In this document: one piece after another, positions 1 to 8,057 of the stretch
How the letters are laid out: every line of letters begins with the position of its first letter
How positions within the stretch are numbered: position 1 is the stretch's first letter
Source: a bacterium
Lineage (GTDB): Bacteria; Vulcanimicrobiota; JABDET01
Assembly: GCA_021800275.1 (NCBI GenBank)
Contig: JAJYZB010000009.1
Span: 1-64,000 of the forward strand
DNA: 64,000 nucleotides
Reading direction: 5' to 3'
Position numbers and translations under genes: made by a program
The notes under the pieces: model-generated
The model's input: the letters and a program-made list of their open reading frames with translations, nothing else
Databases searched by the model: none
Told to the model about the DNA's origin: nothing

Positions 1-23
1 ATCGGAAAGCTATCCAGAATTTT

Positions 24-279
24 ATTGAAAGTGAGCGAGACGACTGACCGTTTACGAGGCAGGGGCGAGCGAACGCCAAAGAGTGCGTTTTAGCGCTCTA
101 TTGAAAGTGAGCGAGACGACTGACCGTTTACGAGGCAGGGGCGAGCGAACGCCAAAGAGTGCGTTTTAGCGCTCTATTGAAAGTGAGCGAGACGACTGAC
201 CGTTTACGAGGCAGGGGCGAGCGAACGCCAAAGAGTGCGTTTTAGCGCTCTATTGAAAGTGAGCGAGACGACTGACCGT
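24..279. repeat. 76-bp perfect tandem repeat, about 3.4 copies (starts at 24, 100, 176, 252; last copy partial)
   Basis: Unit ATTGAAAGTGAGCGAGACGACTGACCGTTTACGAGGCAGGGGCGAGCGAACGCCAAAGAGTGCGTTTTAGCGCTCT repeats without change at 76-bp spacing. Confidence 0.97.
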
Positions 280-293
280 ACCTGCTTGAATAT

Positions 294-370
294 TGGTGGG
301 CGAAAGAGGACTTGAACCTCTGACCTCCTGAATGTAAGTCAGGCGCTCTAACCAACTGAGCTATTCGCCC
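294..370 (-). tRNA. tRNA-Val (anticodon UAC), CCA encoded
   Basis: Reverse complement GGGCGAATAGCTCAGTTGGTTAGAGCGCCTGACTTACATTCAGGAGGTCAGAGGTTCAAGTCCTCTTTCGCCCACCA folds as a cloverleaf; anticodon loop CTTACAT. Confidence 0.95.
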
Positions 371-390
371 CTATTTTATTAAGTCTTGAA

Positions 391-567
391 TTACGGTTCT
401 GAGCTTTCTGCTCGAACTGCGATTCCTCCAAGCTCTTTTTCTTTAAGTTCAACATATCGGGTGAAGGCTCGATAAAGGAATTCTCTTTCCGACAATTTTA
501 ATTTATCCAGAAGCTGGCTAAGTCGAGTGTAATCTTCGGGAGAGATGTAGAAGTTTAATTCAACCAT
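391..567 (-). CDS. 58-aa small protein, possibly RHH-like (not in ORF track)
   Basis: MVELNFYISPEDYTRLSQLLDKLKLSEREFLYRAFTRYVELKEKELGGIAVRAESSEP; starts 3 nt after the histidine kinase stop. Confidence 0.65.
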   Translation of the reverse strand: MVELNFYISPEDYTRLSQLLDKLKLSEREFLYRAFTRYVELKEKELGGIAVRAESSEP

Positions 568-569
568 GA

Positions 570-2327
570 TTAGTTTAATTTTTCAGAGTAGGGGAGAAGT
601 CCTCTGGTTGGAAGAAAAATAGTAACCGTTGTTCCTCGATTTTCATGGCTGTTTATCTCAATGCGGCCGCTGTGGGATTCAACGATTTTTTTAACGATAG
701 GCAGTCCAAGTCCCCATCCCTTTTGTTTTTTGTTTTTTTTTCCTTGGAAAAAAGGCTGCAGAATATTGGGCAGATCTTCTTTAGGGATACCGTATCCATT
801 GTCAGAAAACGTCATGATAATCTCATTTTTAAGATAGGTTAAATCTACCTGAATCTTGCTGCCAGGGGGAGAATATTTAACAGCATTGTCTAAAAGATTG
901 AGGATGACTTGTTTCAGGCGGCTGCTGTCCCCCATGATTTCAGGAATTTCTCCATGGCATTGATAGTTAATTAGAATTTGATATCTCTGTGCATGGTTCT
1001 GAAAGCTTTCTATGGTTTCAGTGGTTAAATCACTCAGGGAAACAGGTGAAAAAGTGAGTTGGGTTTGGCCGCTGCTGAATTTTGAAAACTCTAAAAGTTC
1101 TTCGACCATCTCTGTCAGGCGGTTAGATTCAGCTTCTATGCTGGATAGTATTTTTTTGATTCCATTTTCTTTCTCTAAAATAGGGTCATCCTGCAGTGTA
1201 ATGGCATATCCTTTTATAATGGTTAAAGGGGTACGCAGTTCATGAGAGACCTGTCCCAAAAAAGAATTCCTGGCTTCTTCCAACTGCCTGATTTCAGTGA
1301 TATCTCTGAAGATGACCATTCCTGAGACTTCTTCTAAAAGTGGGAGAGAAATGACATAAATTTTTAAAACGTTGTAAGGGAGCGAAATTTCTCTGCTTAA
1401 AATTTTTCTCTGATTTAAAGAATCTGTAGTCAGATTCAGCACTTCTTTTAATGGCCAGATTGATTCCAGAGATTTTCCTGCTGCTTCTGAAGATTTTATA
1501 CGCAGCATATTTTCAGCGGCAGGATTCAAAAAATTGACCTTCTGATTTTTGTTTAACACAATCAGTCCATCAATCATTGAAGAAAAAAGCGTTTCCAGTG
1601 TTATTTTTTCTTTTTGAAGCTCTTGAAATTGAACGCGCAGCTTTTCTGCCATGTCATGGACAGCTTTCCCTAACTGTCCTAACTCATCTTTTCTTTTAAA
1701 AGAAACTCGCTGATCCCATTCTCCCTTTGAGATTTTTTGAGTCACCACTTCTAGTTCTCGAATGGGTTTGACAAGAGCTGCAGAAGCCACAATAGAAAGA
1801 ATGACAGCAGCAAGAAAAGCCGCGGCTGCAACCCAGAGGGAAGTTGTTCTAAAAATTGATAAGAGAGGTGAAAGGTTGGATTTTTTAATTTTTCCCTCAA
1901 TAATTCCCACCGGTTCATTGAATTGAGAGATGGTTCTTGCTGCATATAAGGAGTTTCTGGATGACCATGTTTTTCCATTGATACTCTCCAGAGATTCCAG
2001 AGCAGTTTTAGAGATAGAACCCACCGGTTTTTTTCTGATTTTTGAGTTGAAAACGATTTTCCCCTGGAGGTTTGCGACAAGGATTTGGATTTGAGGATTT
2101 AGATATTTTTTCTTTAGAGATGATTGAGAAGCCATAGTTAAACTTCCCGTGATTCCTAAATTTGTTTCAATGGAATGACTGAAGAGGCGAACTTGAGTTT
2201 TAAGACGAGTGGCAAGCTCTTTTTGCAGCGCTTTTTTTACTCTTATATTGATGAAAAAGATTTCAGCGCTGAGGATAAAGGAGATTAAAATTAAAAATGA
2301 CAATAACCATCGGAATCGGAGGTTCAT
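570..2327 (-). CDS. Sensor histidine kinase (TM, HAMP, PAS, HisKA, HATPase; PhoR/ResE/WalK type)
   Basis: Motifs VSHELRTPL, DNAVKYS, WGLGLPIVKKIVE; MNLRFRW start overlaps the response regulator stop (ATGA). Confidence 0.93.
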   Translation of the reverse strand: MNLRFRWLLSFLILISFILSAEIFFINIRVKKALQKELATRLKTQVRLFSHSIETNLGITGSLTMASQSSLKKKYLNPQIQILVANLQGKIVFNSKIRKKPVGSISKTALESLESINGKTWSSRNSLYAARTISQFNEPVGIIEGKIKKSNLSPLLSIFRTTSLWVAAAAFLAAVILSIVASAALVKPIRELEVVTQKISKGEWDQRVSFKRKDELGQLGKAVHDMAEKLRVQFQELQKEKITLETLFSSMIDGLIVLNKNQKVNFLNPAAENMLRIKSSEAAGKSLESIWPLKEVLNLTTDSLNQRKILSREISLPYNVLKIYVISLPLLEEVSGMVIFRDITEIRQLEEARNSFLGQVSHELRTPLTIIKGYAITLQDDPILEKENGIKKILSSIEAESNRLTEMVEELLEFSKFSSGQTQLTFSPVSLSDLTTETIESFQNHAQRYQILINYQCHGEIPEIMGDSSRLKQVILNLLDNAVKYSPPGSKIQVDLTYLKNEIIMTFSDNGYGIPKEDLPNILQPFFQGKKNKKQKGWGLGLPIVKKIVESHSGRIEINSHENRGTTVTIFLPTRGLLPYSEKLN

Positions 2328-2986
2328 ATCATCTTTAAAATGTATCCTTTCCCCCAAACTGTTTTTAAAATGAGGTCATTTTTCATTTTTTCTCTTAAGT
2401 TTTTTACATGAACGTCCAGGGTTCTGCTGTCCAGGTTTTCGGACCCCCAGACCTGTTTTAAAATTTCTTCTCGCGCTAGAATTCTTCCAGGATTTAGAGC
2501 AAAATAATGGAGCAGATCAAATTCTTTTGGAGATAACTCCAGAGCTCTATCCTGAAAAACAGCTTTTCTTTTCAAAATATCCAGACTCAGAGAACCAACG
2601 ACAATTCTTTTTTCTTGATCTCTGCCCGCTAATCTTCGAAGAACAGCTCTAACTCTTGCCACGACTTCTCGAGGATTAAAAGGTTTTGTGATATAGTCGT
2701 CAGCGCCTTTTTCAAGCCCCAGAATTCGATCCAGATCACTTCCTCTAGCGGTTACAAAAATAATGGGGATGCTGCTAATCTTTCTAATTTGCTCTGTGAC
2801 CTGATTTCCGTCCATATCTGGCAGTTGAAGGTCAAGCAGCACGAGATCCACAGGAGAAGTTTTGGCGGTTGAAATCGCCTCGTTTCCTGTTGACGCTGTT
2901 AAAACACGATAACCTGCTCGGTTGAGATTGATTTGAAGAAGATCGAGAATCGTTTCTTCATCATCCACAACCAGAATTGTCTCCAT
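2324..2986 (-). CDS. OmpR/PhoB-family response regulator
   Basis: ILVVDDEETILDLL receiver and winged-helix C-terminus (EFDLLHYFALNPGRILAREEIL). Confidence 0.95.
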   Translation of the reverse strand: METILVVDDEETILDLLQINLNRAGYRVLTASTGNEAISTAKTSPVDLVLLDLQLPDMDGNQVTEQIRKISSIPIIFVTARGSDLDRILGLEKGADDYITKPFNPREVVARVRAVLRRLAGRDQEKRIVVGSLSLDILKRKAVFQDRALELSPKEFDLLHYFALNPGRILAREEILKQVWGSENLDSRTLDVHVKNLREKMKNDLILKTVWGKGYILKMI

Positions 2987-2992
2987 GAGAAA

Positions 2993-3484
2993 CTATTTTT
3001 TGGAGATATCTAGGATTTTATATTTAATTTTTCCTCCAGGAGTTTTCGCTTCTATTTGTTCTCCTTTATGTTTTCCCAGCAGCGCTTTTCCAACAGGGGA
3101 TTCGTTTGATATTCTGTGGTGGGAGGGGTCGCTTTCCGCAGATCCCACGATCGTGTAACTTTCTGTTTCATTGGAATCCATCTCTTTCAATTTGACGGTC
3201 GAGCCAACGCTGACTATATCGGTGTGAATTTCTTTTTCATCAATCAGTTTTGCTTTTCGAACCATCCGCTCAAGATTTATAATCTCGGCTTCAATAAAGG
3301 CTTGTTCCATTTTTGCGTCTTCGTATTCCGCGTTTTCGCTGATATCGCCGAATTCTTTAGCTTGACGAATTCGATCAGCCACTTCTTTTCTATGGAATGT
3401 TTTGTAATATTCCAATTTTTCTTCCAGCTTTTTTAATCCTTCCGGTGTTAACAGTATTTCTTTTTCCAGGTCTTTCTCAGGCAT
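2993..3484 (-). CDS. greA: Transcription elongation factor GreA
   Basis: LTPEGLKKLEEKLEYYKT...GDISENAEYEDAK...SPVGKALLGKHKGEQIE. Confidence 0.96.
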   Translation of the reverse strand: MPEKDLEKEILLTPEGLKKLEEKLEYYKTFHRKEVADRIRQAKEFGDISENAEYEDAKMEQAFIEAEIINLERMVRKAKLIDEKEIHTDIVSVGSTVKLKEMDSNETESYTIVGSAESDPSHHRISNESPVGKALLGKHKGEQIEAKTPGGKIKYKILDISKK

Positions 3485-3510
3485 TGTCTTTCCTCCTCAT
3501 CATTTATATT

Positions 3511-4419
3511 TTAATTGAGTCTTTCAATACGAGGTTTTAATTTCAGCTCGCGCAGCAGTCGCAGGTAATCTTCTTTCTGGACTTCTTCCCATTTTTTCCC
3601 TAAAAGGGCAATAAAAGCAGCTTCCATGACATTGGTTCCAAAAGATCTCCCATTTAGTTCCGGCGTGGTTGTTATGACGAGCGAAGCTTCAGCATTTTTA
3701 AAGGATTCCAGATCAGGCGGGGTAATGGTATTGGTTACAATGGTTTTTCCTATAAGTTTTTGCGGTTTGTGTTTTCTGATAAAGTGGAAATCTCCAGCGA
3801 TAATGTCTGCTTCTTCATAGTAGTGAAAGAAATTCGGGTTGGCGGGAGGCGGATTCTCCTGCTGCTTTCCAATAGGATAAAGGAACCCAATGGGCAGCTT
3901 TCCAATTTCTGGGAGAAGTTTTTCAGCCTGTTCTTCAAGCTCTTGAAAGCTGCTGAGAGGTTTGTCAAGCCCTAGAGCAAAAATAAAATCTCCAAAAGTA
4001 ACCCTGGCTCCGCATTCCCAGAATGCTTTTGCCATTCCATTGCGATCTAAAGCGCTGACCATTAAGACGGTTTTATCATGAAGAGGCAGAACTTCTCTGT
4101 GTATTTGTTTAATCACTTCTGCTTCAAGCGTGTTTTTTAATCCGCTTCCATCAACAACAGGGGTTATTTTTACTTTTTCCATGAGTCTCAGTCCATCTCT
4201 GAGGGGATACCGCTTTTCTCCTGCATAAAGATAAATATCGAGACCTCCCAGTCCGATAGCATCCACTTTCCCATCAAGTTCTTCCAGAAGTTCTCCCGCT
4301 TTTTTAAAGTTTCCATCTGTGCCAATTCTTTTAATGTGAAATTTTTCTTGAAGAAAAGTGGTATGAACCTCGTGATCTCTTTTCGAAGATCCCAGGCTTA
4401 CGCTGACGATTTTTTTCAT
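3511..4419 (-). CDS. Uncharacterised protein resembling proteins often labelled 'quinate 5-dehydrogenase'
   Basis: MKKIVSVSLGSSKRDHEV...GLGGLDIYLYAGEKRYPLRDG...VVDGSGLKNTLE; family recalled, not searched. Confidence 0.6.
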   Translation of the reverse strand: MKKIVSVSLGSSKRDHEVHTTFLQEKFHIKRIGTDGNFKKAGELLEELDGKVDAIGLGGLDIYLYAGEKRYPLRDGLRLMEKVKITPVVDGSGLKNTLEAEVIKQIHREVLPLHDKTVLMVSALDRNGMAKAFWECGARVTFGDFIFALGLDKPLSSFQELEEQAEKLLPEIGKLPIGFLYPIGKQQENPPPANPNFFHYYEEADIIAGDFHFIRKHKPQKLIGKTIVTNTITPPDLESFKNAEASLVITTTPELNGRSFGTNVMEAAFIALLGKKWEEVQKEDYLRLLRELKLKPRIERLN

Positions 4420-5207
4420 GCCTTTCCCCTTTCTAAAATTTTTTCCATGAAGGGCGTCAGATTGTGAATGTGTTTTTCCCCGGGCGGAAAATAGTAAAAT
4501 TTTGCAGCGCTGATTTTTGGATTTGGAATAAAGTGGTAGAGCTCGAAAGTAGATATGATGTGATCTTTATCCCCCAGAAATAGCTCTTGATAGCAGATTC
4601 CATTTTCTGTTCCGAGCCAGAGCTTTATTTGACTAATTTTTATTTTTTTCCCTGAAGGCAGATTGAATGATTGGATTTCGTTCGGATTTTTAATCTTAAA
4701 AACAAAGGTTTTAATGTTTCTCAGGGTAGTTTCTCCAAGGAATTGAGTCTGCTTTGAATGAACTTGAGTAATAACTGCCGCTGGATTTAAAAAATCCACG
4801 AATCGTCGGTGCAGAAAATAGTTAGAAAATTTTTTTTTAATCATTTTTGGGTCAGCATGAGCAATAAGGGCTGTTTTCCCTTGAGATGAAACGACCTCCC
4901 AAAATCCTGTTGAATTTAAGTAGAAAGAGCTTTTTAGTTTTTGATGAGAATTTCCGTCCATATGAATTTTTGAGTCCATGCGCATCCAGTGATTTAAGAT
5001 GTAAATTCTCCCTGACACGGTCAGAGGGTGGTGGTCATTATTTTTTTTTTGGAACGAGAAGATGAAGCTGCTTTCAAATGATGAGAGATTTGAAATTTTT
5101 TTTTGGAGGCGTTGGACAAGGGAAGTTTTAACTTGAGCATAGCCAAGGGCTGATGTTAAAAAATATAGGAGAAAAACGAACGACAGTATATTTAGATCTT
5201 TTTTCAT
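4416..5207 (-). CDS. LolA-like periplasmic lipoprotein carrier family protein
   Basis: N-terminal signal sequence; LolA-like pattern VQRLQKKISNLSSFESSFIFSFQ...GRIYILNHWMRMD; ATGA overlaps with neighbours. Confidence 0.6.
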   Translation of the reverse strand: MKKDLNILSFVFLLYFLTSALGYAQVKTSLVQRLQKKISNLSSFESSFIFSFQKKNNDHHPLTVSGRIYILNHWMRMDSKIHMDGNSHQKLKSSFYLNSTGFWEVVSSQGKTALIAHADPKMIKKKFSNYFLHRRFVDFLNPAAVITQVHSKQTQFLGETTLRNIKTFVFKIKNPNEIQSFNLPSGKKIKISQIKLWLGTENGICYQELFLGDKDHIISTFELYHFIPNPKISAAKFYYFPPGEKHIHNLTPFMEKILERGKA

Positions 5208-6304
5208 AGACCGATAGAAATTTTTTGCTTTTTTTTCAATGCCCTGACGTTTTCTTTGATTTTATAAATATCTTCTTTTGTGATTTGCGTATTGAACGAT
5301 CTGAATCCCGCGAGTTTAAATCCGTGTTTTTGTGCAAGGAATTGAATTTCTATCACTTTTTCAGGTTCTATTCGTCTTCCAAGACTAAAATGTTCAAACC
5401 TTTTTTCAAGTGTCAAAATCATAGTTTCAGCCATACAGGCTAAAGAAATACCTGGCGGGTAGCCAAAATTGGTTCTAAAGTCCACTTTGCCAGGAACTTC
5501 TACTAATCCCCCCTCGATAACGAGAACATCTCTCCGAATTTCAGCAATCTCTCGGGAGCAGTCATGAGGAAGAGCCACGTCGCAAACCACGCAGCCTGAT
5601 TTTAGAAAATGAGGCTGGATGATCCCCCTGCCTGCGCTGGAGGCTGTTATGACGATATCTGCTCCCTGTAAAGAGGCATGCAGATCTGTGGTGACGTTAG
5701 GCCTTTTTCCAGAAAATTGATAAATCATTTCTGCGACATTTTTCAGTCGCGAGAGACTTCGCGCTGTAATGGTCAAAGAATCTACTTTCTGACTCAAAAT
5801 CTGCGCGCAGACTCTTCCAATGGATCCAGTCGCTCCAACCACAGTGGCAGAAGATTCTTCGGGATGTATATCCATGGTTTTTGCAGCTTCAAGGGCTCCT
5901 TCAAGAGCTGTAGCAATGGTGTAGCTATTTCCTGAGGTAACTGCGATATTTAAGTTTTCTGAAATAGTTTCTCCTGCATCTCCAACAACTGAAGTAAAGC
6001 CGCCCAGTCCAACGATTTTAGCGCCTAGAGATTCAGCCAGTTTTCCTGCATCAATGATTTTTTTATAGACCTGTTCTCTGGGGAGTTCTGTAAATTGATG
6101 CGGGAGAAAGGGGCAGGCACAGAAATAGCCATCAATCTCTTCCCCTGTTTTAGAACGAATGCCTGTGATGTGGCTCTGCTTATAGGCAGGCATCCATTCT
6201 AGAATTTTAGAAACTAGCTCTATTCGTTTCCCAGCAGATCTGGGCTCATAACGAACCACATCATTCATGTCCAGAGCGTGAGTGATAAACCCAAATGTTT
6301 GCAT
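5204..6304 (-). CDS. Long-chain acyl-[ACP] reductase (AAR)-like protein, Rossmann fold
   Basis: LGGFTSV, SGNSYT, VVGATGSIGRVCAQ and ACMAETMILTLEKRFEHFSLGR match cyanobacterial AAR motifs ([47 protein letters not shown]). Confidence 0.8.
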   Translation of the reverse strand: MQTFGFITHALDMNDVVRYEPRSAGKRIELVSKILEWMPAYKQSHITGIRSKTGEEIDGYFCACPFLPHQFTELPREQVYKKIIDAGKLAESLGAKIVGLGGFTSVVGDAGETISENLNIAVTSGNSYTIATALEGALEAAKTMDIHPEESSATVVGATGSIGRVCAQILSQKVDSLTITARSLSRLKNVAEMIYQFSGKRPNVTTDLHASLQGADIVITASSAGRGIIQPHFLKSGCVVCDVALPHDCSREIAEIRRDVLVIEGGLVEVPGKVDFRTNFGYPPGISLACMAETMILTLEKRFEHFSLGRRIEPEKVIEIQFLAQKHGFKLAGFRSFNTQITKEDIYKIKENVRALKKKQKISIGL

Positions 6305-6759
6305 TAAACTGCTGCGCTCTCGCTTTTTTTCTCGATTTTTTTCTTCATCGCTTCTAACATCATGTCACAGTTTTCTCTCACTTTCAGTTCCAGCGTTGGA
6401 CCAATAAGTTCAGTCAAAGAAGGCATGCCGAAATCATAATCTACTCTTAAAATGACCTTAGTGCCTGTTTTTTCTTTGACGAATCTCCATTCGCCTTCAA
6501 ATTTTTCCAGGTCTCCTTCTATTAACTTGTAATGAATTTCTAATTTTTCATCCAGGAAAATATCTTCTTCTTTCCAGATGATTGGAGTTCCTTCTACATT
6601 GGTTATCCATTCAGAAACTGCCTGTCTGCCACTTTTCTCCACGACTTTGACAGATTCCACGTCAGGCATGAATTGGGGATATTCTTCAAGGTTTTTCCCT
6701 ATTGTATAAACAGCCTGGGGATCTCCTTCAATGTAAATGCTTCGTTCAATTTGAGGCAT
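6304..6759 (-). CDS. SRPBCC/START-like (polyketide cyclase/RatA-type) protein
   Basis: IERSIYIEGDPQAVYTIGKNLEEYPQFMPDVESVKVVE. Confidence 0.8.
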   Translation of the reverse strand: MPQIERSIYIEGDPQAVYTIGKNLEEYPQFMPDVESVKVVEKSGRQAVSEWITNVEGTPIIWKEEDIFLDEKLEIHYKLIEGDLEKFEGEWRFVKEKTGTKVILRVDYDFGMPSLTELIGPTLELKVRENCDMMLEAMKKKIEKKSESAAV

Positions 6760-8053
6760 GGATCGGCTCCTTTTTCGAAAAGAACTGCTTTACTTTTTCT
6801 AGACTTTTTGAGAGGGCTTGCAGAACAGTGCTGATTTCGGTTTCTTTGATGATAAGGGGAGGTTCCATTCGAATGACTTTAGGTTGATTTAAGGTGTAAG
6901 CAACCAGAATCCCTTGTTTCGCCATTTCTGGTATCAGCGCGCCACCGTAATGTGGAGAGGTCAATTCTATTCCAATCATCAATCCAAGACCTCTTACTTC
7001 TTGAATGATATCAGGATAATTTTTTGCTACATTTTTTAATTCTGACATAAAGAATTCCCCTTTTTGCCTTGCTTTTTCTGCTATATTTTCTTCCTGCATC
7101 ACTTCAAGAGCTGCAAGAGCTGCTCTGCAGGCAAGCGGATTTCCGCCAAAGGTTGAAGTATGAATCAGAGGGTTTGTTTTGAATGCATCCCAAACTTTCT
7201 CAGTCCCAATAAAGGCTCCAATAGGCATGACTCCTCCTCCAAGGGCTTTCGCGAGGACAAGAATATCAGGGATAATATTGAAGTGCTGACAGGCAAACCA
7301 TTTTCCTGTTCTCCCAAGTCCGGTTTGAACTTCGTCTAAAATGAGGAGAATTTTCTCGCGGGTGCAGATTTCTCGAATTTTCTGCAGATAGCCATCCGGG
7401 GGAAGACAGATACCTCCTTCTCCTTGAATGGGTTCTAAAATGACGGCTGCAGTATGAGCGGTAATGGTTTTTTGAATGGCAGCGATATCTCCAAATGGAA
7501 CAGAAAGAAAGTCCGGAAGCAGAGGTTCGAATGGAGTTTTATACTGCTCTCTGCCTGATGCGCTTAAAGATCCGAACGTTTTTCCGTGAAAAGCATTCTG
7601 AGCATGAATGATCTGGGTTTTCCCAGTCGAAAGCCTTGCTAGTTTAAGGGCTCCTTCAACAGCTTCTGTGCCGCTGTTAGCAATAAAGGCATACTTTAGA
7701 TCACCAGGAGTGATTTCTGCGAGTTTTTTGCAGAGATCCCCGAGCGGTTTATTGAAAAAAACCTTTGTGGAAAGAGGAAGTCGGTCCAGCTGCTCTTTTA
7801 CAGCTTCTATGACGATGGGATGACGATGTCCTAGAGCAAAAACTCCATAGCCGCCTAAGCAGTCAATATACTCTTCCCCTTGAATATCCCTGACAATGCA
7901 GCCTTCCCCTTCCCATTCAATGGTATTAAAACCAGAGAGTTTCAGCAGTCTGGCAAGAGAAGGATTATGGTGGTTGCGGTAATTTTCAATCGTTTCCATA
8001 ATTGGAGCGTCAATACCCATGGTTTTAAACTTTTTCGGCAGCAGGGGAAACAT
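6746..8053 (-). CDS. Class III PLP aminotransferase (ornithine/putrescine-type)
   Basis: NSGTEAVEGALKLAR, LILDEVQTGLGRTG, ALGGGVMPIGA (PLP Lys), TFGGNPLACRAALA. Confidence 0.92.
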   Translation of the reverse strand: MFPLLPKKFKTMGIDAPIMETIENYRNHHNPSLARLLKLSGFNTIEWEGEGCIVRDIQGEEYIDCLGGYGVFALGHRHPIVIEAVKEQLDRLPLSTKVFFNKPLGDLCKKLAEITPGDLKYAFIANSGTEAVEGALKLARLSTGKTQIIHAQNAFHGKTFGSLSASGREQYKTPFEPLLPDFLSVPFGDIAAIQKTITAHTAAVILEPIQGEGGICLPPDGYLQKIREICTREKILLILDEVQTGLGRTGKWFACQHFNIIPDILVLAKALGGGVMPIGAFIGTEKVWDAFKTNPLIHTSTFGGNPLACRAALAALEVMQEENIAEKARQKGEFFMSELKNVAKNYPDIIQEVRGLGLMIGIELTSPHYGGALIPEMAKQGILVAYTLNQPKVIRMEPPLIIKETEISTVLQALSKSLEKVKQFFSKKEPIHASN

Positions 8054-8057
8054 TCCT

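Noticed and set aside
24-279. CRISPR array
   Set aside because: Units are identical end to end with no unique spacers, and no cas genes are present.
1012-1245. Plus-strand ORF inside the histidine kinase gene
   Set aside because: Antisense shadow of a well-supported minus-strand CDS; low-complexity translation. The same applies to most other opposite-strand track ORFs (e.g. 3116-3436, 20261-20755, 26835-27044, 49263-49628).
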